Assembly: GCA_008508345.1 (NCBI GenBank)
Contig: QNGE01000900.1
Coordinates: 42,289 to 106,288, forward strand
Direction of reading: 5' to 3'
Origin: Paragonimus westermani
Taxonomy: Eukaryota; Platyhelminthes; Trematoda; Plagiorchiida; Troglotrematidae
Length of the DNA: 64,000 bases
Shown here piece after piece: positions 13,092 to 27,100 of the stretch. A program made the position numbers and the translations under genes. How positions within the stretch are numbered: position 1 is the first letter of the stretch; each line of letters opens with the position of its first letter. The notes under the pieces were generated by a model. That model was not told the origin of the DNA, ran no database searches, and saw only the letters and a program-made list of their open reading frames with translations.

Positions 13092-13357
13092 TTGTGGTTA
13101 TCGGCGCGTTGGGACATGGTTTGGCCGACATGTTCCTTCACGTGACACTAAACGGCACTGGTACACCAGCGAACATATCCTACCGGAGTACGCTTTCTGT
13201 TCCATTCGACACTCGTGAGTTCTGTGTTCACAACCACATAGACCGAACACAGTTGGTATCAGGTTCGTCAGAAACACCGTCAGCTGTTTACACTCGTCAC
13301 GGTATATATCTTGGATTGATAATTTCGGAACTTCCGTTTCTCAACAAATTTTCTCAT
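13092..13357 (+). CDS. Candidate internal exon, unknown protein
   Basis: An open segment bounded by a strong acceptor (pyrimidine tract then TTACAG ending at 13091) and a consensus-like donor (CAT|GTAAGTC at 13358). It enters after one base of a codon and leaves in phase 0. The 88-residue product starts with a glycine-rich hydrophobic stretch (VVIGALGHGLADMFLHV). Next comes a segment with two potential N-glycosylation sites (NGT, NIS), a middle with Cys and His, and a hydrophobic end (HGIYLGLIISELPFL). This fits an extracytoplasmic loop between membrane or secreted parts. I do not recognise the family. Its phases do not fit directly between the exons at 4502 and 32137, so it may belong to another transcript or an alternative exon. 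Confidence 0.35.
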
Positions 13358-13639
13358 GTAAGTCATTAATTGTCAACGCCAAAATGAACGAACCCCTTTT
13401 AAAGCGTTTCAGAATTTTTTCAGTATACTTTTTCCCTTACGGCTTTTTAACTGTATGGGGAAATGGAAAACATCTGTAATACTCTCATCCTTTAATTTCT
13501 CAATTTGCTGGTTTTGTTGTGAAGACATTCTAAGTTGTTTTGCAAAATCGATCTTTGTACACAGCTATAGACAGATCTCTTTTATTTCTACGAGTTATTA
13601 ACCTGGGACTTCTGCTAGTTAGAGTCTTCTAACATAGCT

Positions 13640-13775
13640 TCGGAAAACCATTGTAACCTGGTTGGGCCCTAGCAACTCCACGCGTGCCGGCGACTCGAGC
13701 CCACATTGCGACTGAGTGTCAGAATTGTAGTACACCCACTGACCCGGTAGACCACAGGATCGCACTTAGTGGGGT
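13640..13775 (-). mobile_element. tRNA-derived SINE, copy C (degenerate)
   Basis: On the minus strand there is an A-box-like CCTGTGGTCTACCGG (13745-13758) and, downstream, a B-box-like GGCTCGAGTCGCC (13689-13701). This is the internal polymerase III promoter layout of tRNA-derived SINEs. Beyond the B box, CTAGGGCCCAACCAGG (within 13648-13672) occupies the position of the hammerhead CTGATGA core in copies A and B, but with several substitutions. The stem II pattern (CCC, loop, GGT) is still visible. The ribozyme is presumably dead in this copy. Boundaries are approximate. Confidence 0.55.
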
Positions 13776-13779
13776 TGTA

Positions 13780-16700
13780 GAAATGCTTGTGACGTGTGTA
13801 AATATATTCTCTTGCAGTACTGATAACTGGGGACGCTGTAGTTTAGTAAACAATTGGATGTGCTGCAATTTGGACACTTGCCTACAGACTGTAGTAGCAA
13901 GGCTGTGATTCATGTGGTGCTATTGTGACTCAACCGAGTCACACCAACTCTCTCCCGCTTCACCGGTATTCCTTTGGACCAACTGCTCATTAAAGTAGCT
14001 TAAATTCCTTACTTAGACAGTGGTGGATACGTGTTAGTCGGTAGATAAACCACAAAACGATCGATTCATTGTAGACTTTACGAAAGGGAAATGTAAATGC
14101 TTAGTGTGACTTTTCTTAGCAGTTAGATATCCTCTATTAAGATGTGAAGCTGATCAAAAGACTTTGTTGACTAGTAAAATGGGATAAGGGAAGAATAAGG
14201 CAGTGAAAATCGAAGTTGCTCAACTCGAAGTGACGAAACTAAATTACTATGCGTAGAAGAATCGCCTCTTCTGAGAAACCGTAGTAGGATTATAACTACA
14301 GTATGTATTACTTTGCCATTGAAACTTATTTTATGGTAAAGGCTGGTATGCACAACATTTTATGAACCGTATTCTACTTAACCTCCACATCTATTGAGGT
14401 TAACCAGCCGTCACTGAAACTAGCAAAAATCAGGATATTTATTCTGCCTTTCACCTTATCATACCACTGAGTTTCAAGAAACCATTCTAATATTTCACCA
14501 TTATATTACCTTAAATGGTGTCATTCCAGAACGAGAACAATTAACAAGTGAAAACTGCTGATGCGGTAGACGATAAAATCAGCAAACGATGAAACAACCG
14601 ATGAGTCTGCTCATACGTAACCAAAGAAGAACCACTATGTGACTCCTGGGCAGACGCGACCGAGCACTTTATCTTGCCTTTCTAATTAGCTGACCAGAAG
14701 ATTCGTGTAACTATTCTAACTTCACTAAGGATTCTTACAAATTAAACCGGAATTAAACAGTAAACAATTAGCAACAGACAAGTAACGGCTGCAGGTAAAT
14801 TACAAAACAGTAAACAAACATTGCCACTTGTATTTTGTCAAACAGTAGCTAGTTAATCGTTTTTCCTTCTGACCTTCTATTTTATTCGTGGGTAAAAGCG
14901 TACATCTTGATGGGAACTATTTGTGACCATCGTAGTTTATTCGACAGGAAATCCTGTGGACGTAAGGTAGTGATTGGTGTAAAATGTCTAACCGACTCAG
15001 CTATTGTTTTCAATGCAATACTGAACGGTGAACTGACCTGATGGCTTTGGTTGCTGGACCGCACGAAATAAATCGGGGGGTGTCAGAACGCTTTTTGAAG
15101 CTGCTACCGACCGAAGACAAGGCAGAAGATTTCAGTTTTGCTGGATAACTTAATCTAATTTACAAGGTTAAGTGCAAGAAATCTGATTAATCAAAATTGT
15201 CATCGTCAGTTAATTCAAAACAGAGTTGAACTAGTGTGCCGGAAATTGACTCAACAAAGCGGGTGTGAATGTTGACGGTAGTTATCTGAATCAAAAAGAA
15301 GGCATCTCAATGATAAGTCATCGGACATCAGGTTGATGTTTGCGGTAGGTATGCCGTAAACATAATTCAATTCAGTTCCAAGTAGGCTAACTTCTCGAGT
15401 CAGTAATAGATCATTAGAGAACCTTTTCATGGAATGTAAATATTACACTAATTGACCACAGGTGCGGACGAAGCGTCTGTTTCTAGATAGGCAAATATAT
15501 GAGATGAGTGTGACGTACAGTGTTGACATCCAACTCGTTGTCTGTATCGTGATGATTTGTTAAGGTATGCCGAAGTGAAATTTTCATATGTACTTAAATG
15601 TCTTCTCACAAAATATACGAAGATTGGAGAGTAGGTGATCAGATAAGTGTTGTGTTGGAAGTACATTAGGAACAGAATCGTAATTTTGTTTCATGGAACT
15701 ATAAACCTTAGATAAAGTGCGTAAAATGTGGCCGTATTGCACCCGTTTCAACTGCGGTTGAATACACAGAAAAAATAAACGGTAAGATTATGTTATTCTG
15801 ACTTATCCACGATGTATCAGTAGCAGTTCGTTTCACATTTGTTTTCATTGGTAATCCTTAGAATATGTTAGTCTTTTGAAGCATGGTGTACCCGTCATAT
15901 TGCAACATGTTGACCTTTAAAATGTTATTCATGGGAGAGTCTTCAGAGAAAAATTTGCTCGTCTTTTAAAACGTGAACATTTGGCGTCATCTAGGGAGTT
16001 GATGACAACCTGACACCCGATAATCTCGTTTTAGCCGTAACCGAGTTGTGTGGTCTACTTGTGGAACTTACTGGTTAAAACGTCCATTGAAAAGTTTTGC
16101 ATGCATACGACCTCCGTTGTCCTGACCATATCGCATCATGGATTTGATATTTGTTCACACAACAATCTGTTTTAGATCCTTCTTTCATTCGATTACTATG
16201 TAAGACATGCAGAATATGTTAATTTCATGCCACCGTTGGATTTACGGTTAAACATATGGTCGTAAATGGAATGTGATAATTTATTCTCACTAAGCATGAC
16301 ATGCAAAAGATATTGAACGTTTGTTCAACACACAACAAGTTTGATGATAGAAGGGAAACAAATGGATATGCATCTCTTTAGATATTGAACTGCAAATATG
16401 AGATCTGTGAGAAATAAACTCATGAGTCATCTCGCGTAGCTATGCTATTAAATAAAAATTAACAAACTGACTGTATAGTTGCATAGTTCACATGTAATAT
16501 CCATGAGTGCTGCCTAACAATTGTCATGTTCGCGATTTGTATTGTCCTGTTAAAACTTCATAAAAGAAATCAATCTTCATCATACTCAGCAGTCCCATAT
16601 GAATTTTTCACAGCTTGATTGTGACACTCTCCGTTCGGTTATCCTACCGTAGTCGACAACCACTAAAACGGGAACTATACAGTTCGCGTGTCAACTACGT

Positions 16701-19234
16701 TAGCGTCTGCAGAGACGTAATTTAGACCTGTTTTTAATGGAGGACAGCCTCGTATTTCATCGATTCGTACATTCCTAATATCTTTCGCGCTGACTTACTT
16801 TCAAGGTTCAGATATAATAACCCAATATTGCTCACTGAGTTCTGTACAAAGTAGCGTGTCTAAAGTTCAAATTACTATGATGACAAAGATATACACTGTT
16901 GACGCACTCCAACAAAAGCGAAACCCGATTATTCATTTCCGAAAGATTCTCACTTAGAAGTCTACGTGATGACCAAAAGTGCAAACATTCGCAGGTGGTG
17001 TCCGATTGAACCCAATGACAACATCAGCTTTCAGACCGAATTACTAATTGATACTCATCAGTACACAATAGTGTTGATAGGTTGGCTGGATTAATTCCAC
17101 CTCTGCTGCTTGTTAGGAAACAGTGTTCATCATTATCTCAGGTGAATGAAAATGAACATTTTCAACCGCAATTTCTCATCATTCTGTCAACTTTTAAATG
17201 TTTCGAAACCGTATGACATTGTTGTTCTGGTTGCTTTTCAACAGCCGAAAGCTACGCCAACTCGAACAAGTCGAGTATATACTACGAAGCACGTAAAATG
17301 TTCATTTGGCGAGTTTATTGTTTGATCTCCTGTTGTCCACACCTTAGAAAGATGAACGGATTTAATCAGAAAATATTAACACGTAAATATTATGTCAACA
17401 TAATATAGGGGCACACCTACTTGTGTCTGGAGCACTAGTCTCTCAAAGCGTTTAGTTTCTTTTATCTAATTCCCAACGGTATCTGTTGCGACTCATCAAT
17501 CGTTCAACTTTAGCTCGTCAATTGGTGTATCAAAAAACCAGTCGTAGGATGTACATTAGCAAATATGACATTAAGAAGTACACTAAAGAACAGAGAAAGA
17601 TTAGCAAAAAAATAAAGCAAATCAACTTAAACCTATGGCGTAAATGATCATCAGTTATGTGCACGAATCTGCTTGTTCTTTGCTCAACCAAGAGGCAATA
17701 ATTTACGGTTAACGTCAAGTAATATTGGCGAAAGTTCAGTCGTTTTTGTGATTTGTTTCATTCAGGATGTCCTTTGCAATCGCTGACTTAACGTTTCTCG
17801 CTTGGCTTTTCTCTTAGTCGCTAATTGCTTCCGTTAGCACTATGAAATCTCATCATAAAATTAATTATAAGCATTCGGAGTGTCGGTTCAGTCACTATCT
17901 ATCATAGTGGGGGCGTGAGTAAATTCAGAGATCGTTAGTGAGCCTCGTACAGTTTTCCACTCAAGAAATGACCCTCAAAATTTCATTGTTAAAAATATTT
18001 TAAAGTTTTGGGGCAACTAGAAGTGTGACAGTTTTATTAGCCAACTTGTGGGTGATGACGTTCGTAAGGCTCGAAAAGCACGATTTTTCCAAACAGGAGC
18101 GGATTATTAATTCGATTCCGCCATCAGTAATTCTCAACGCGTTGGTAGTAGTAGAATGAACCTGGTACACTATGACTTTTGAATGACTGCTGCTGTTTCG
18201 GTAAATGGATGGAAAAGAAGTCGCGCATGTAGCATTACGAGTACGATCGGCAAAATGTCACAATCGCGCTTGTACTTGTGTCAGTAACTACATTATTAAA
18301 CCACACCGGTAGATGCCCACAGGCTCTCTCAGCTAAGCAGCTGATCGTCTTGCCCACATAGCCAATTCTACAGGAAGAGTAGGGGAGAACACGTAGAAGG
18401 GCAGAAGTAACAATTGCTTATTTCCGTAATCCTGGATACAAACTGTAGTAGGTTCAAAACAGACACAATCTGTTTGAATAAAACAACAGGAAGATCCAAA
18501 CTGTACGTTCTCATTGGTTTATTAAAGTTCATTAAAGGAACGAATCATCTCGTGATTTTGGAACGCACGAGATTCTATTAACAGTAGTGATTGCATCAAC
18601 AAGCACGTTACTTTTCAGTGTCAATAAAAACATGCAATGGTATCTATTCCGTTTGTGACCAAACGTTACGTAGTCATATCTACAAGTCACCTTGATTAGC
18701 CGTTTTGCGTAGACAATGTGCCCGAGAAATGCATTTCGCCATAAGCCATATACTGTGCATACATTTTCATGGTTCTCTCAGGTGAGCAATTTATGTGTGA
18801 ACTGATTTTCTTTTAGTGGATCTTGTTCGCTGCTGTGTTTTTCTTGGCGAGTAGTAATCCCAAAATATTACAGGAAATTTGAAGTAATTTTCTATACCTG
18901 GCTATCAGTCCACCTTTCAGCGTATCGTCAGACAAAACTGATTTCTAATATGTTCGGGTGTTGATGCTAAACTAAACACTGCGTTACGCGATACCGTGAT
19001 CATCGTTTAAAATTGCAGTACAACATGTTGGTCTACGATAACGGACACTTTATACGCCGTACATCACTAACCTCGTTCCAATGTCTTTATAAATTAATTG
19101 CACTTGTTTGTACTCAACCGCATAACTGGCAAAACAACCCAGATATGTAAACTTTAGTAACAGAACTGTGTGATACGTACCAGCCTTTTCGAAAATATCA
19201 CCTAAAAGTTATTATGATGTTCGGTTGTTATCAG
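13780..19234. other. Long non-coding stretch
   Basis: No exon or element that I can support. A perfect 8-bp inverted repeat, TTAACCTC...GAGGTTAA, lies at 14378-14403 with a 10-base loop. The remainder is AT-rich sequence with short frames. Confidence 0.45.
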
Positions 19235-19423
19235 TTTCCTTGCCCTTGATGTTGTCCATCTTTCTGTTTTTTCGAGAAGTTTCTCGTGAAAGGCTGGATG
19301 TTGAATTCGTGTATACCTTATACACACTAACAAGAAAAGTTATTTATCTGTGCATCTTGAATTTGCTCTGTTCTGGGAATGTCATTGTGTTCTGTTCATG
19401 TTGTCGGTCATATGATAGAGCAG
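19235..19423 (+). CDS. Candidate internal exon with hydrophobic segments
   Basis: A 189-base open segment between an acceptor-like TGTTATCAG (ending 19234) and a donor-like AGCAG|GTCAAT (19424). It enters and leaves in phase 1. The product has a hydrophobic first segment (VSLPLMLSIFLFF), a charged link (REVSRERLDVEF) and a second hydrophobic segment (VIYLCILNLLCSGNVIVFC) ending in a Cys pair. This looks like two membrane helices with a short loop. The phase is compatible with splicing to 24095. It could belong to the membrane-protein gene of this window, but the order relative to the S3-like exon at 4502 would not fit a single otopetrin chain. Unassigned. Confidence 0.3.
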
Positions 19424-19424
19424 G

Positions 19425-22400
19425 TCAATAACTCAAACTGAAATTGTTCATAACTCATTCGGTTGTCGACTTATAATTAACTGATTCAGAAAGAATCATT
19501 AGATAAATGTTATTTTAGTAGCTATCTTTTGGTGAGAAATTACTGAAAATTTTAATGGAGCGATAGTTAAAACGATATCCTTCTAAGAAAACAAACAAAC
19601 GTTGATGTCAACAGTAGCCATTATGACTTTGGAAAATGGCTTTTAGCACTGAAATATGATATCCTGAGTACGTGTCAGTAACTGGCGAACAGTTCCCACA
19701 GAAATCTCAAGAAAATTCAAGGGTTGACATTTTTCGCCGGTCAAAGAAAGGCTGGCTACTCGAAACATGGCCGTCCTTAAACAAGGTACTAAATTACTTT
19801 TAACCAAAATACATTATTTCTAATATGCTAGAAGATGACTAAGCAGCTGTGACAAACTTTCTCCTACTCATCAGTGCACAATCAGGCCTTGGTAAATGCG
19901 CTGAAATTCGATGCCGTCATTTTACCGTTAGAGAATTTAAAATTTGCTTGAACCAACACGGCCAGTCGTGGCGCGATCTTCCTGAGCCTGGCATTGTCAC
20001 AGCACAGACATCATTGTAGCATAGGCGAACCAAACGGTTTGCTCTCGTCTATAAGCAGACACTGTAGGACAATAGAAGGTGACCAACTTGAAATATCTTA
20101 CTGCATGAATTGGCCGATGGTTTACTAGCTTTCACTACAAACATAAACAAGCCGAACACGTCCAAACATGTTTAACCTGACCAAGAGTTGATTGTTGGTC
20201 CAGATGAAAGTGAAAGGTTAGACATTCCATCCGAACATGCAATCTGTGACATCGAGATTACAGCTTCTGTCATTCCGTGCTCACGGAATTTCCCGAACTT
20301 TCAAAACGGTGTAGTTACTGAGAACAATTTGGTTTACCCATGGTGATTAAGTGTAAGTGATGTTCAATTTATCTCAGCCAAACCCCCGGCCACTTTCACT
20401 CAACTAACCATTTTCTATTGACAGAAAAACGATATATGCCGAACAAAACAAATCTCAGTAGTTTTTTCCACGAGTTTATATTAAACCTACTTTGCACGCA
20501 GAGCCTGCAGTTTGCACGTCTACTTCAGGAATTACTAGATATCCCCTACATTTTGTCAAAAGAGTCAAACACTTAAAAGATGACCTTGTCGACGGATCTG
20601 AAAATTTCCCTCACAGGTGAGCCGTTTGGTAAGCAGCAGAAGAAACATTATGAAAGCCATCATCTTGTTGCCATATGTACTACAGCGGAAGAATGTATTC
20701 CGGAAAATGAAGTCAAAACACACTTGTCACATCTAAAGTGATTTCAAAGTTTTCACTAAAATCTCAGCCGAAGTGGAAACTGGCCTACAGGTAATCATAA
20801 CTCGTGAACAGTTCCTAAAGTGACTGCATGCTCAGTGGATAACTGCCAACTCAGATCAGTGTACACGTGAACAAAGTCCGAACTCCGTATATAACAATAT
20901 ACCTGCAGGAAACCAGTCTAGAGAATAACCTTCACCAAAGCTATTGGTGTATTGCTCGAGAACGCAAAAAGATAGAAACCGCAGATCTCCAGGACACTGG
21001 CAATTAACGTCATCCGCTCGTATCTTTATGTTCACAAGCAGCTCTTGGTAACACTATCGTAGTACAAATTGAAAAAAATTGGATAAGTTCATCCGAACCA
21101 CCATTGTTTAGTCCATTTGCCGATGTTTACGTCATTGAATTTCGTTTGACTACTTACGTCTCTCGTAATCAAGTCAAGTGTGCACCTGCGTTCAGACTGT
21201 CTGAATTTCTATGATCTATAAGCTTTAGCCGCACTGCCTAAGATCTCTAGAGTAGAATTGATGATGGTGAATGAAGTACTGTAGTCATAGGCATAAGACA
21301 GGATGTTGCATTTAACTCATGAGGTGGCTGGAACAGCGGGCGAACTTTGACTGCATTTGTGTCTACTGAACTAGGGCACTATCGGAGCGATTAACCTAAT
21401 AGGAAATGGTGCTAAATTTCCATTGAAGTGTTTGTAGATTATTATTGAGGCAGCTAGACTGTCATTACAAGATTTCTGTCAGATAGTAGGGAATTTTGAA
21501 TTTACGCCAGAAACCGTCATGATGCTTTACCAGTAAACTGAACACCAAGTGGACGTTCAAAATAAGTCACACTTAAAGTGCGGTTTAAAGTCTGCTAGAA
21601 AAAATGTGTAACAGAGTGTTAGATGGTGAATCAACCAACACCATATGACAAGAAGAGTTGCAGGGTTTTTGATCAACCACAGGAACTGCTTTCAGGTAGA
21701 GATTCTGTCGATCGACGATGTATCACATACGAAGAACTGGTTAGATAATTCAAAACTGTCTGCACTAAGGCTTGGTCAGTTGGATAAATTACAGCGACAC
21801 CTTAGAAGTGAAACTTATGGACTAAGAGTCCACACGTAATCACAGTGAGTAGTGACATGTGTGATTTACTTCACAAACTAATTTTCATTTGTGGTTTACC
21901 ACCCTATTCCTCTTTGAACATGCACTTTTAAATTTATCGCGACATCCATTTTTACAGTCACAACTTGTTGGATTCATACCAAAAACGAAATGGGTGATCA
22001 CTGAATCCCACTTGAATGACCATTAATTCGCTAGACCCAGGTAGATAAAGGTTCAGATTTGTTGGAAAGTCACAACAAATTTCACTAACACGATTCACGG
22101 TTTCCAAAATAAACAACAAAAGAACGGCCTCAGTGATGCTTACCTGTCTCGATTCCAAAGTGGATGTCTCAGGAAATCATTTCTGAGCAATGATAGGCCT
22201 GTCGGAACTACATGTGAGACCTTAAGTCCCAGCATGCACTGATATAACATGACACCTAAAATGACATCGTTAACAGGGTCACTTCAAGCGGAGATCTGCA
22301 AGGAGAGACATTGTAATGCTGTCGTATTCTGTTACACTGTCCATGGTATTCATGACTGCTAAAATTACTTTGAGTACTTGCTCAACAGGATCGCAGGAAT

Positions 22401-24094
22401 TCTGTACCAATGAACCATGGAATTTAATTGTTTGAAGTGCTAAATAAAAAACACACTGTATGAAACATTTTGAAGGCTGTGTTCCGTTGGAACCGTAGTT
22501 TTATCATGGGGAATAACTAAAAATACATGCGTAATCGGAAGCATTGCATCCGAGTGCGACGGTAACAAAAGCCGGATGCGTTTCCCAGACAGGACCATTC
22601 CGCGTTTCAAGCAAAACGATACAGATAGATTTAAAGCTCTGAACTACATCTGTACATCACACCAGGAGAGCAAGTAGACATGTTAACAATCCGTTTTAGC
22701 CTTGTCCCCCGCATACGGAAAAAGTCAGTCGGAACAAAACGCAATGCGCACGGTAACTCCATGAAAAGCATTCTTGCAGACCGACGGTTATGCTGGATTG
22801 ATTCTTGTTAGGGTAACTTCCGCTGTATGCATTGCTTTGTGTCTGAACGGGGTGACGTCACGTCGGCATCAATGACAGGCTGAGAGATAGTCATAAATGC
22901 AAACCAAGTGAAATGCGCACAAAGGAAATTTGTCGCCTATGCTGTACGTGGTTAGAATTTGTTATGGGTGCTGGCACTTAATACACAATATAGAAGTTTG
23001 TAAGTTCAACCAAAAATTTTTCTGTCGTTTTTGTTTTCGTCCAGTCGCTTATCCTCAGTCGCTGCTTAAACCATCTCTCAGCTGCAACTTAGCTCGAGCT
23101 ATTTGCTATTGATGGTACTTTAGAAGACGTTTTTTGATACACTCAGATTCACTTCACTGTTCTGGACAATAATGCCCTGTCCATGATTTTGGCAGACTCG
23201 CTAAATCTCGGACATGCACACGTAAACTATACGCAATGAGTAGCAGCAACTGATGTTCGGCGAGTATGTGAAGAATGTAAACTTAGACAGTAAGCGAGTT
23301 CACTAAGACGATATCGGATGAGTAATTCTGTTCACTGTCGACAGTTGTATTTTCTTTTCCACGTTTTCCACTTTTAGATGCCATAATTGCCTCGTTAAAA
23401 ACGATTACAGTTGTCCACTCCGGTTTCGTAATAACGTTTCTTGACTCCAATTTGTGAACAAATATTCATGAACAAATGATCATAACGGGTTAAGTACTAA
23501 CGCAAACAGCATGGTGTCATAAAACGAAAAAAGTCCGTAGACTCTTAGGTTGCTAGTCACAATGCTGCGGACTACCCATTGACGTTAAACAGCTAAACAG
23601 TTTTGATAGCGTCTAAATCCAACATTCCTCCCCTAAAAACTTTCGGATGAGGAATTTGTTTCTGTGGGGCTTGTAGTGAATGACGGGAAGGAATAACTCA
23701 AGAAAACCTCATTATGTCATCCAGATTAGTTAATTTTTCCAAGCAACCGCTTCTTCCAAACAATTATTTTCTGGATCTTTTTATACAATCAGTAGTCATA
23801 AAGATACAAAAACTGGAACGTGTTTGGTTGTCGGTACACTGAACTAGCGCAGTCCGACTCAAAGTGATTGTTGTGACAAAATTAGTGTAACAGTTGGTTT
23901 AAGTGGGTAAGTCAGTTAATTTATTAACAATCCATCTGATACTCGATATGTTCACCTCTTCTCGATATGTCTGTGTAGAGGCCGAATAGATAGTCAGTAT
24001 TAGCAAGAAAATTATGGAGCCATACTTAAAAAAGAAGATTTCTTGGCGTTTTACTTTGAATTACCGTGCTGCTTACCACACTCCTCATTTCGAG
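19425..24094. other. Non-coding stretch, no feature recognised
   Basis: Short open frames only. A weakly protein-like frame near 21645 lacks both splice signals and recognisable composition. No repeat motif identified. Confidence 0.45.
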
Positions 24095-24184
24095 GTTTTA
24101 GAACTGTCTTTCTGATAACTCTCCAAAGTTGTGTTTTGTTACAAAACTTTACGACTGTAAGCGTTGGAAAAACTACTTCCTTCG
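24095..24184 (+). CDS. Candidate small internal exon, hydrophobic
   Basis: Ninety bases between a pyrimidine-rich acceptor (CTCCTCATTTCGAG, ending 24094) and a strong donor (TTCG|GTAAGT at 24185). It enters and leaves in phase 1. It encodes a hydrophobic stretch, RTVFLITLQSCVLLQN, followed by a Thr/Ser-rich piece. The F-x-x-x-x-Q-x-x-x-L spacing is loosely like otopetrin S4. However, the exon at 4502 carries a similar segment and both cannot be S4 of one protein. The joining phase fits the exon at 19235. Low confidence as a real exon. Confidence 0.25.
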
Positions 24185-24189
24185 GTAAG

Positions 24190-27100
24190 TTCTGGAAGGT
24201 TTCCAGAGCTAATGGATTGTTTGATATCTCAAGGATGTTACCCAAACCCTGTTCTGTTGAAAACGCTCTTCAATTCTACAGCCATATAGCGTAATGTATA
24301 CACAGTAATGACAGTAATTAATAGCTGATGAACCTGCCTGTCTGAAGATCACCTGACACCTATTTTTTGTAGCCGACGGCGTTGAAAAAAGATGATGGAC
24401 AGCCAACACTTAGTGGCTCCTGCTCGTGTGCGGTGCAGTCTATATAAGATGAGAATAACTGACGATGTGAAATGGTGAAACCACGAAAAATATATCCCAA
24501 GGATATAGTCTGATTGTCGGTTGTAACTCGTTTGTTTGTTCGCAATGCTGACTTCAGGTGGTCGGGTTAAACTAAACGGTTTTGCGAGCTCTGTATCGTT
24601 TGATTCTTTTTACCTGAGCTAAAGCTGGTTTTGGTCGAATGAAATTCATGCATATCCACTGGTGTATTGCCGTCGATAAGGACAACAATGAAGCTGTCTT
24701 AAACGAGGGTACCAGAAGCAAGAAAACGCATCTGGAGTACTGAGCGGTGCCTGAAATGAGCTTTCCAAATATTTACCGGTCAGGTAGGACACCTGTTTGG
24801 TTAACCTTAATATTACTGAGTTGGTGAAATTACTTTCAGCTGACGTTTCTGCATCCCCAACACCTATATCTTGAACAGTTTTGTGCCCAGGAACACAACA
24901 GAATGCGTGGATTGATAAGAAGCAAACCAAATGGTTCCAAACCTCAACAGACTTATGCTGATGGACAAACTACCCACAACCACCGTGACTCGTGTAACTG
25001 TCTTTTGGTTGCCTGTAAACTGTTACAATCAACACTGTACTAGAGTCGCATGTAGACAAGATTTAATGCCGTACCGTAAAGTTGTTCCTAAGAGTTACCC
25101 CCAAGTTCCACACAAATGTTGTGCCACATATTCAATATAATGACAGAAAAGACGTGAGTTGGTAGCGGAAAATCTAATCGTGCTATCTCAGCGTTCACCA
25201 CTGGCAGTCACCTGCTCAAGAGATAACAGTTAACTCAGCTACAAAAATAAGATGGTCTTTTGGGATGGGTATTCAAGGTTTCCGGTGTTGCCATTTTCAA
25301 AGACTTTTAGTACTAGCCCTTAAACATTTTCCATTTCGTGATTGTTAAGCTGGTCACTTATTCTGCAAGAGAGTTGTTGCCCGGTAGTTCTGGTTTATGA
25401 GGTCGGAAATATCAGATTCCCATGCTTTGACAACGGTGTGATTTTTGAGCGTATCGGAATCAGAAAGCAACAAAAAGGTTTAACTTCTGTGAATCCATTG
25501 TTGAGTGCTGAGCTATTCAACCAAGAATAAGTCAGTATCGAAATCTCAGTGACACCAAGCAACCTCAATTCATTGGAAAATAGCACGCATTTTATGGTGG
25601 AACAACAGTGCCCAACAGAGCGGCTCACCGACATTTCAGATTGATTGAATTGGTCAAACAGTCCGTATCAAATTATACCCGAGTTGTAATCAAACAATCC
25701 AACTGTTAGTGGTAGTGTGGTTTCGTTTGCTAGAGAGCTGACTTCTCGTTTCAGTCAACGTACTTTTTGTCTGAACAGCTGAATCAACTAACAGCAACAT
25801 TCAGATCGCTGAATCCGATCAACTACTATGTCTCCCGCCAATGACTGCACGGTCAGCTCGGTACTTCAACCTTGAAGGATTACGATAACCAACTCAATAG
25901 ATATTGTCCCCGCAACTTGGAGTCACTGTTTCTTTATTAAATGAACCCGTCAAACAGTCCAAAGTGAACAAGATATTTTAACAATATTTGAAGGTATTTA
26001 ACAAACAGAGGTGGGGCACATTATCTGAATTAGTCCAGTGGTGACTGCGCTGATTATCCACCAATTTTCTCATTTTGAACACTGTCTAGAATTTGGCCTT
26101 AAGTGGCTGACGTTAGTCCTGTGAAAAACCTTTTTCTGAATAAAAGTGAACCGTTTATTTTATATATCCATTGCGGACAAACAGCGAAAGTATATTTTAT
26201 TCCAGTAGACTTCGTTCACCATCGGGTTGATAGTGAACTTATCTGTTATGATCAAAGAAGAAACTATGCCATTATACTTTAAACAAGACTATTATTTAGG
26301 ATTTTAATCGTTTTCATGTTTCAAAATCTGCTGGTTAAGTATACTCCGTTTTTCCCCTTGCATAGCAGTGATCCATGTTAACTAATCAAAACTAACAATA
26401 ACCAGAATACTATCCAGCTATCTCCACTTCAATTTTAGTATAGGACATTGCAGTCTGCTGAAATGAAAATGCCTGTGGTTGTTGGCATCCATGTTTAGAT
26501 TAGCTCTTTATCGAACCCAAAAGTTCTCAAATTAATCGCACTTTGCCACCGGTAATTCTACACACACCCCCAGAATTCCGTGTGAACCAAAGCTATGAGC
26601 TACATAACAACCGTGTTTGCCACCAATTGACTGACAACATTTAAACAAAAGCCTGCTTTTGACCCAGCTCTATTTTCAGGGTACTAGTGTGGCCGATTGG
26701 CATTCGATTTGAACATCACTGGGGTTTGGTCACAATTATTTTACCTGGTGGGTTGTTCAGTCAACTACTTACACAAAGAAGCTAAAAATAGGTTCTTCAC
26801 CTCGTTAGAGCACATCAATTCATTTCCTCGGACTAATTAAATAATCTGACTAAGTGTGAGTAGTCTCCACTTGTGACTTACAATATCCGTTAATGTAAGA
26901 TGTGAGCGTTTGGCAAATGAATAAATTAGACGCACGACTGAAATCTGGGAGTGCATCTACCAGTACCGTGCGTGGATGCAAAAACTGTAGATGTTTCAGA
27001 AAGAAAACCTATCAACCATGATTCTCAGCCCATAAAGTGAAAACCTGATGATACGCTGCATACATGACCTACCTGTCAATGCTAATTATCATTTTCTATT

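Noticed and set aside
24095..24184. S4 helix of the otopetrin-like gene
   Set aside because: The Q-containing hydrophobic segment is suggestive, but the 4.5 kb exon already supplies an S4-like end with matching phase, and this exon's outgoing phase does not fit 32137. Kept only as an unassigned exon candidate.
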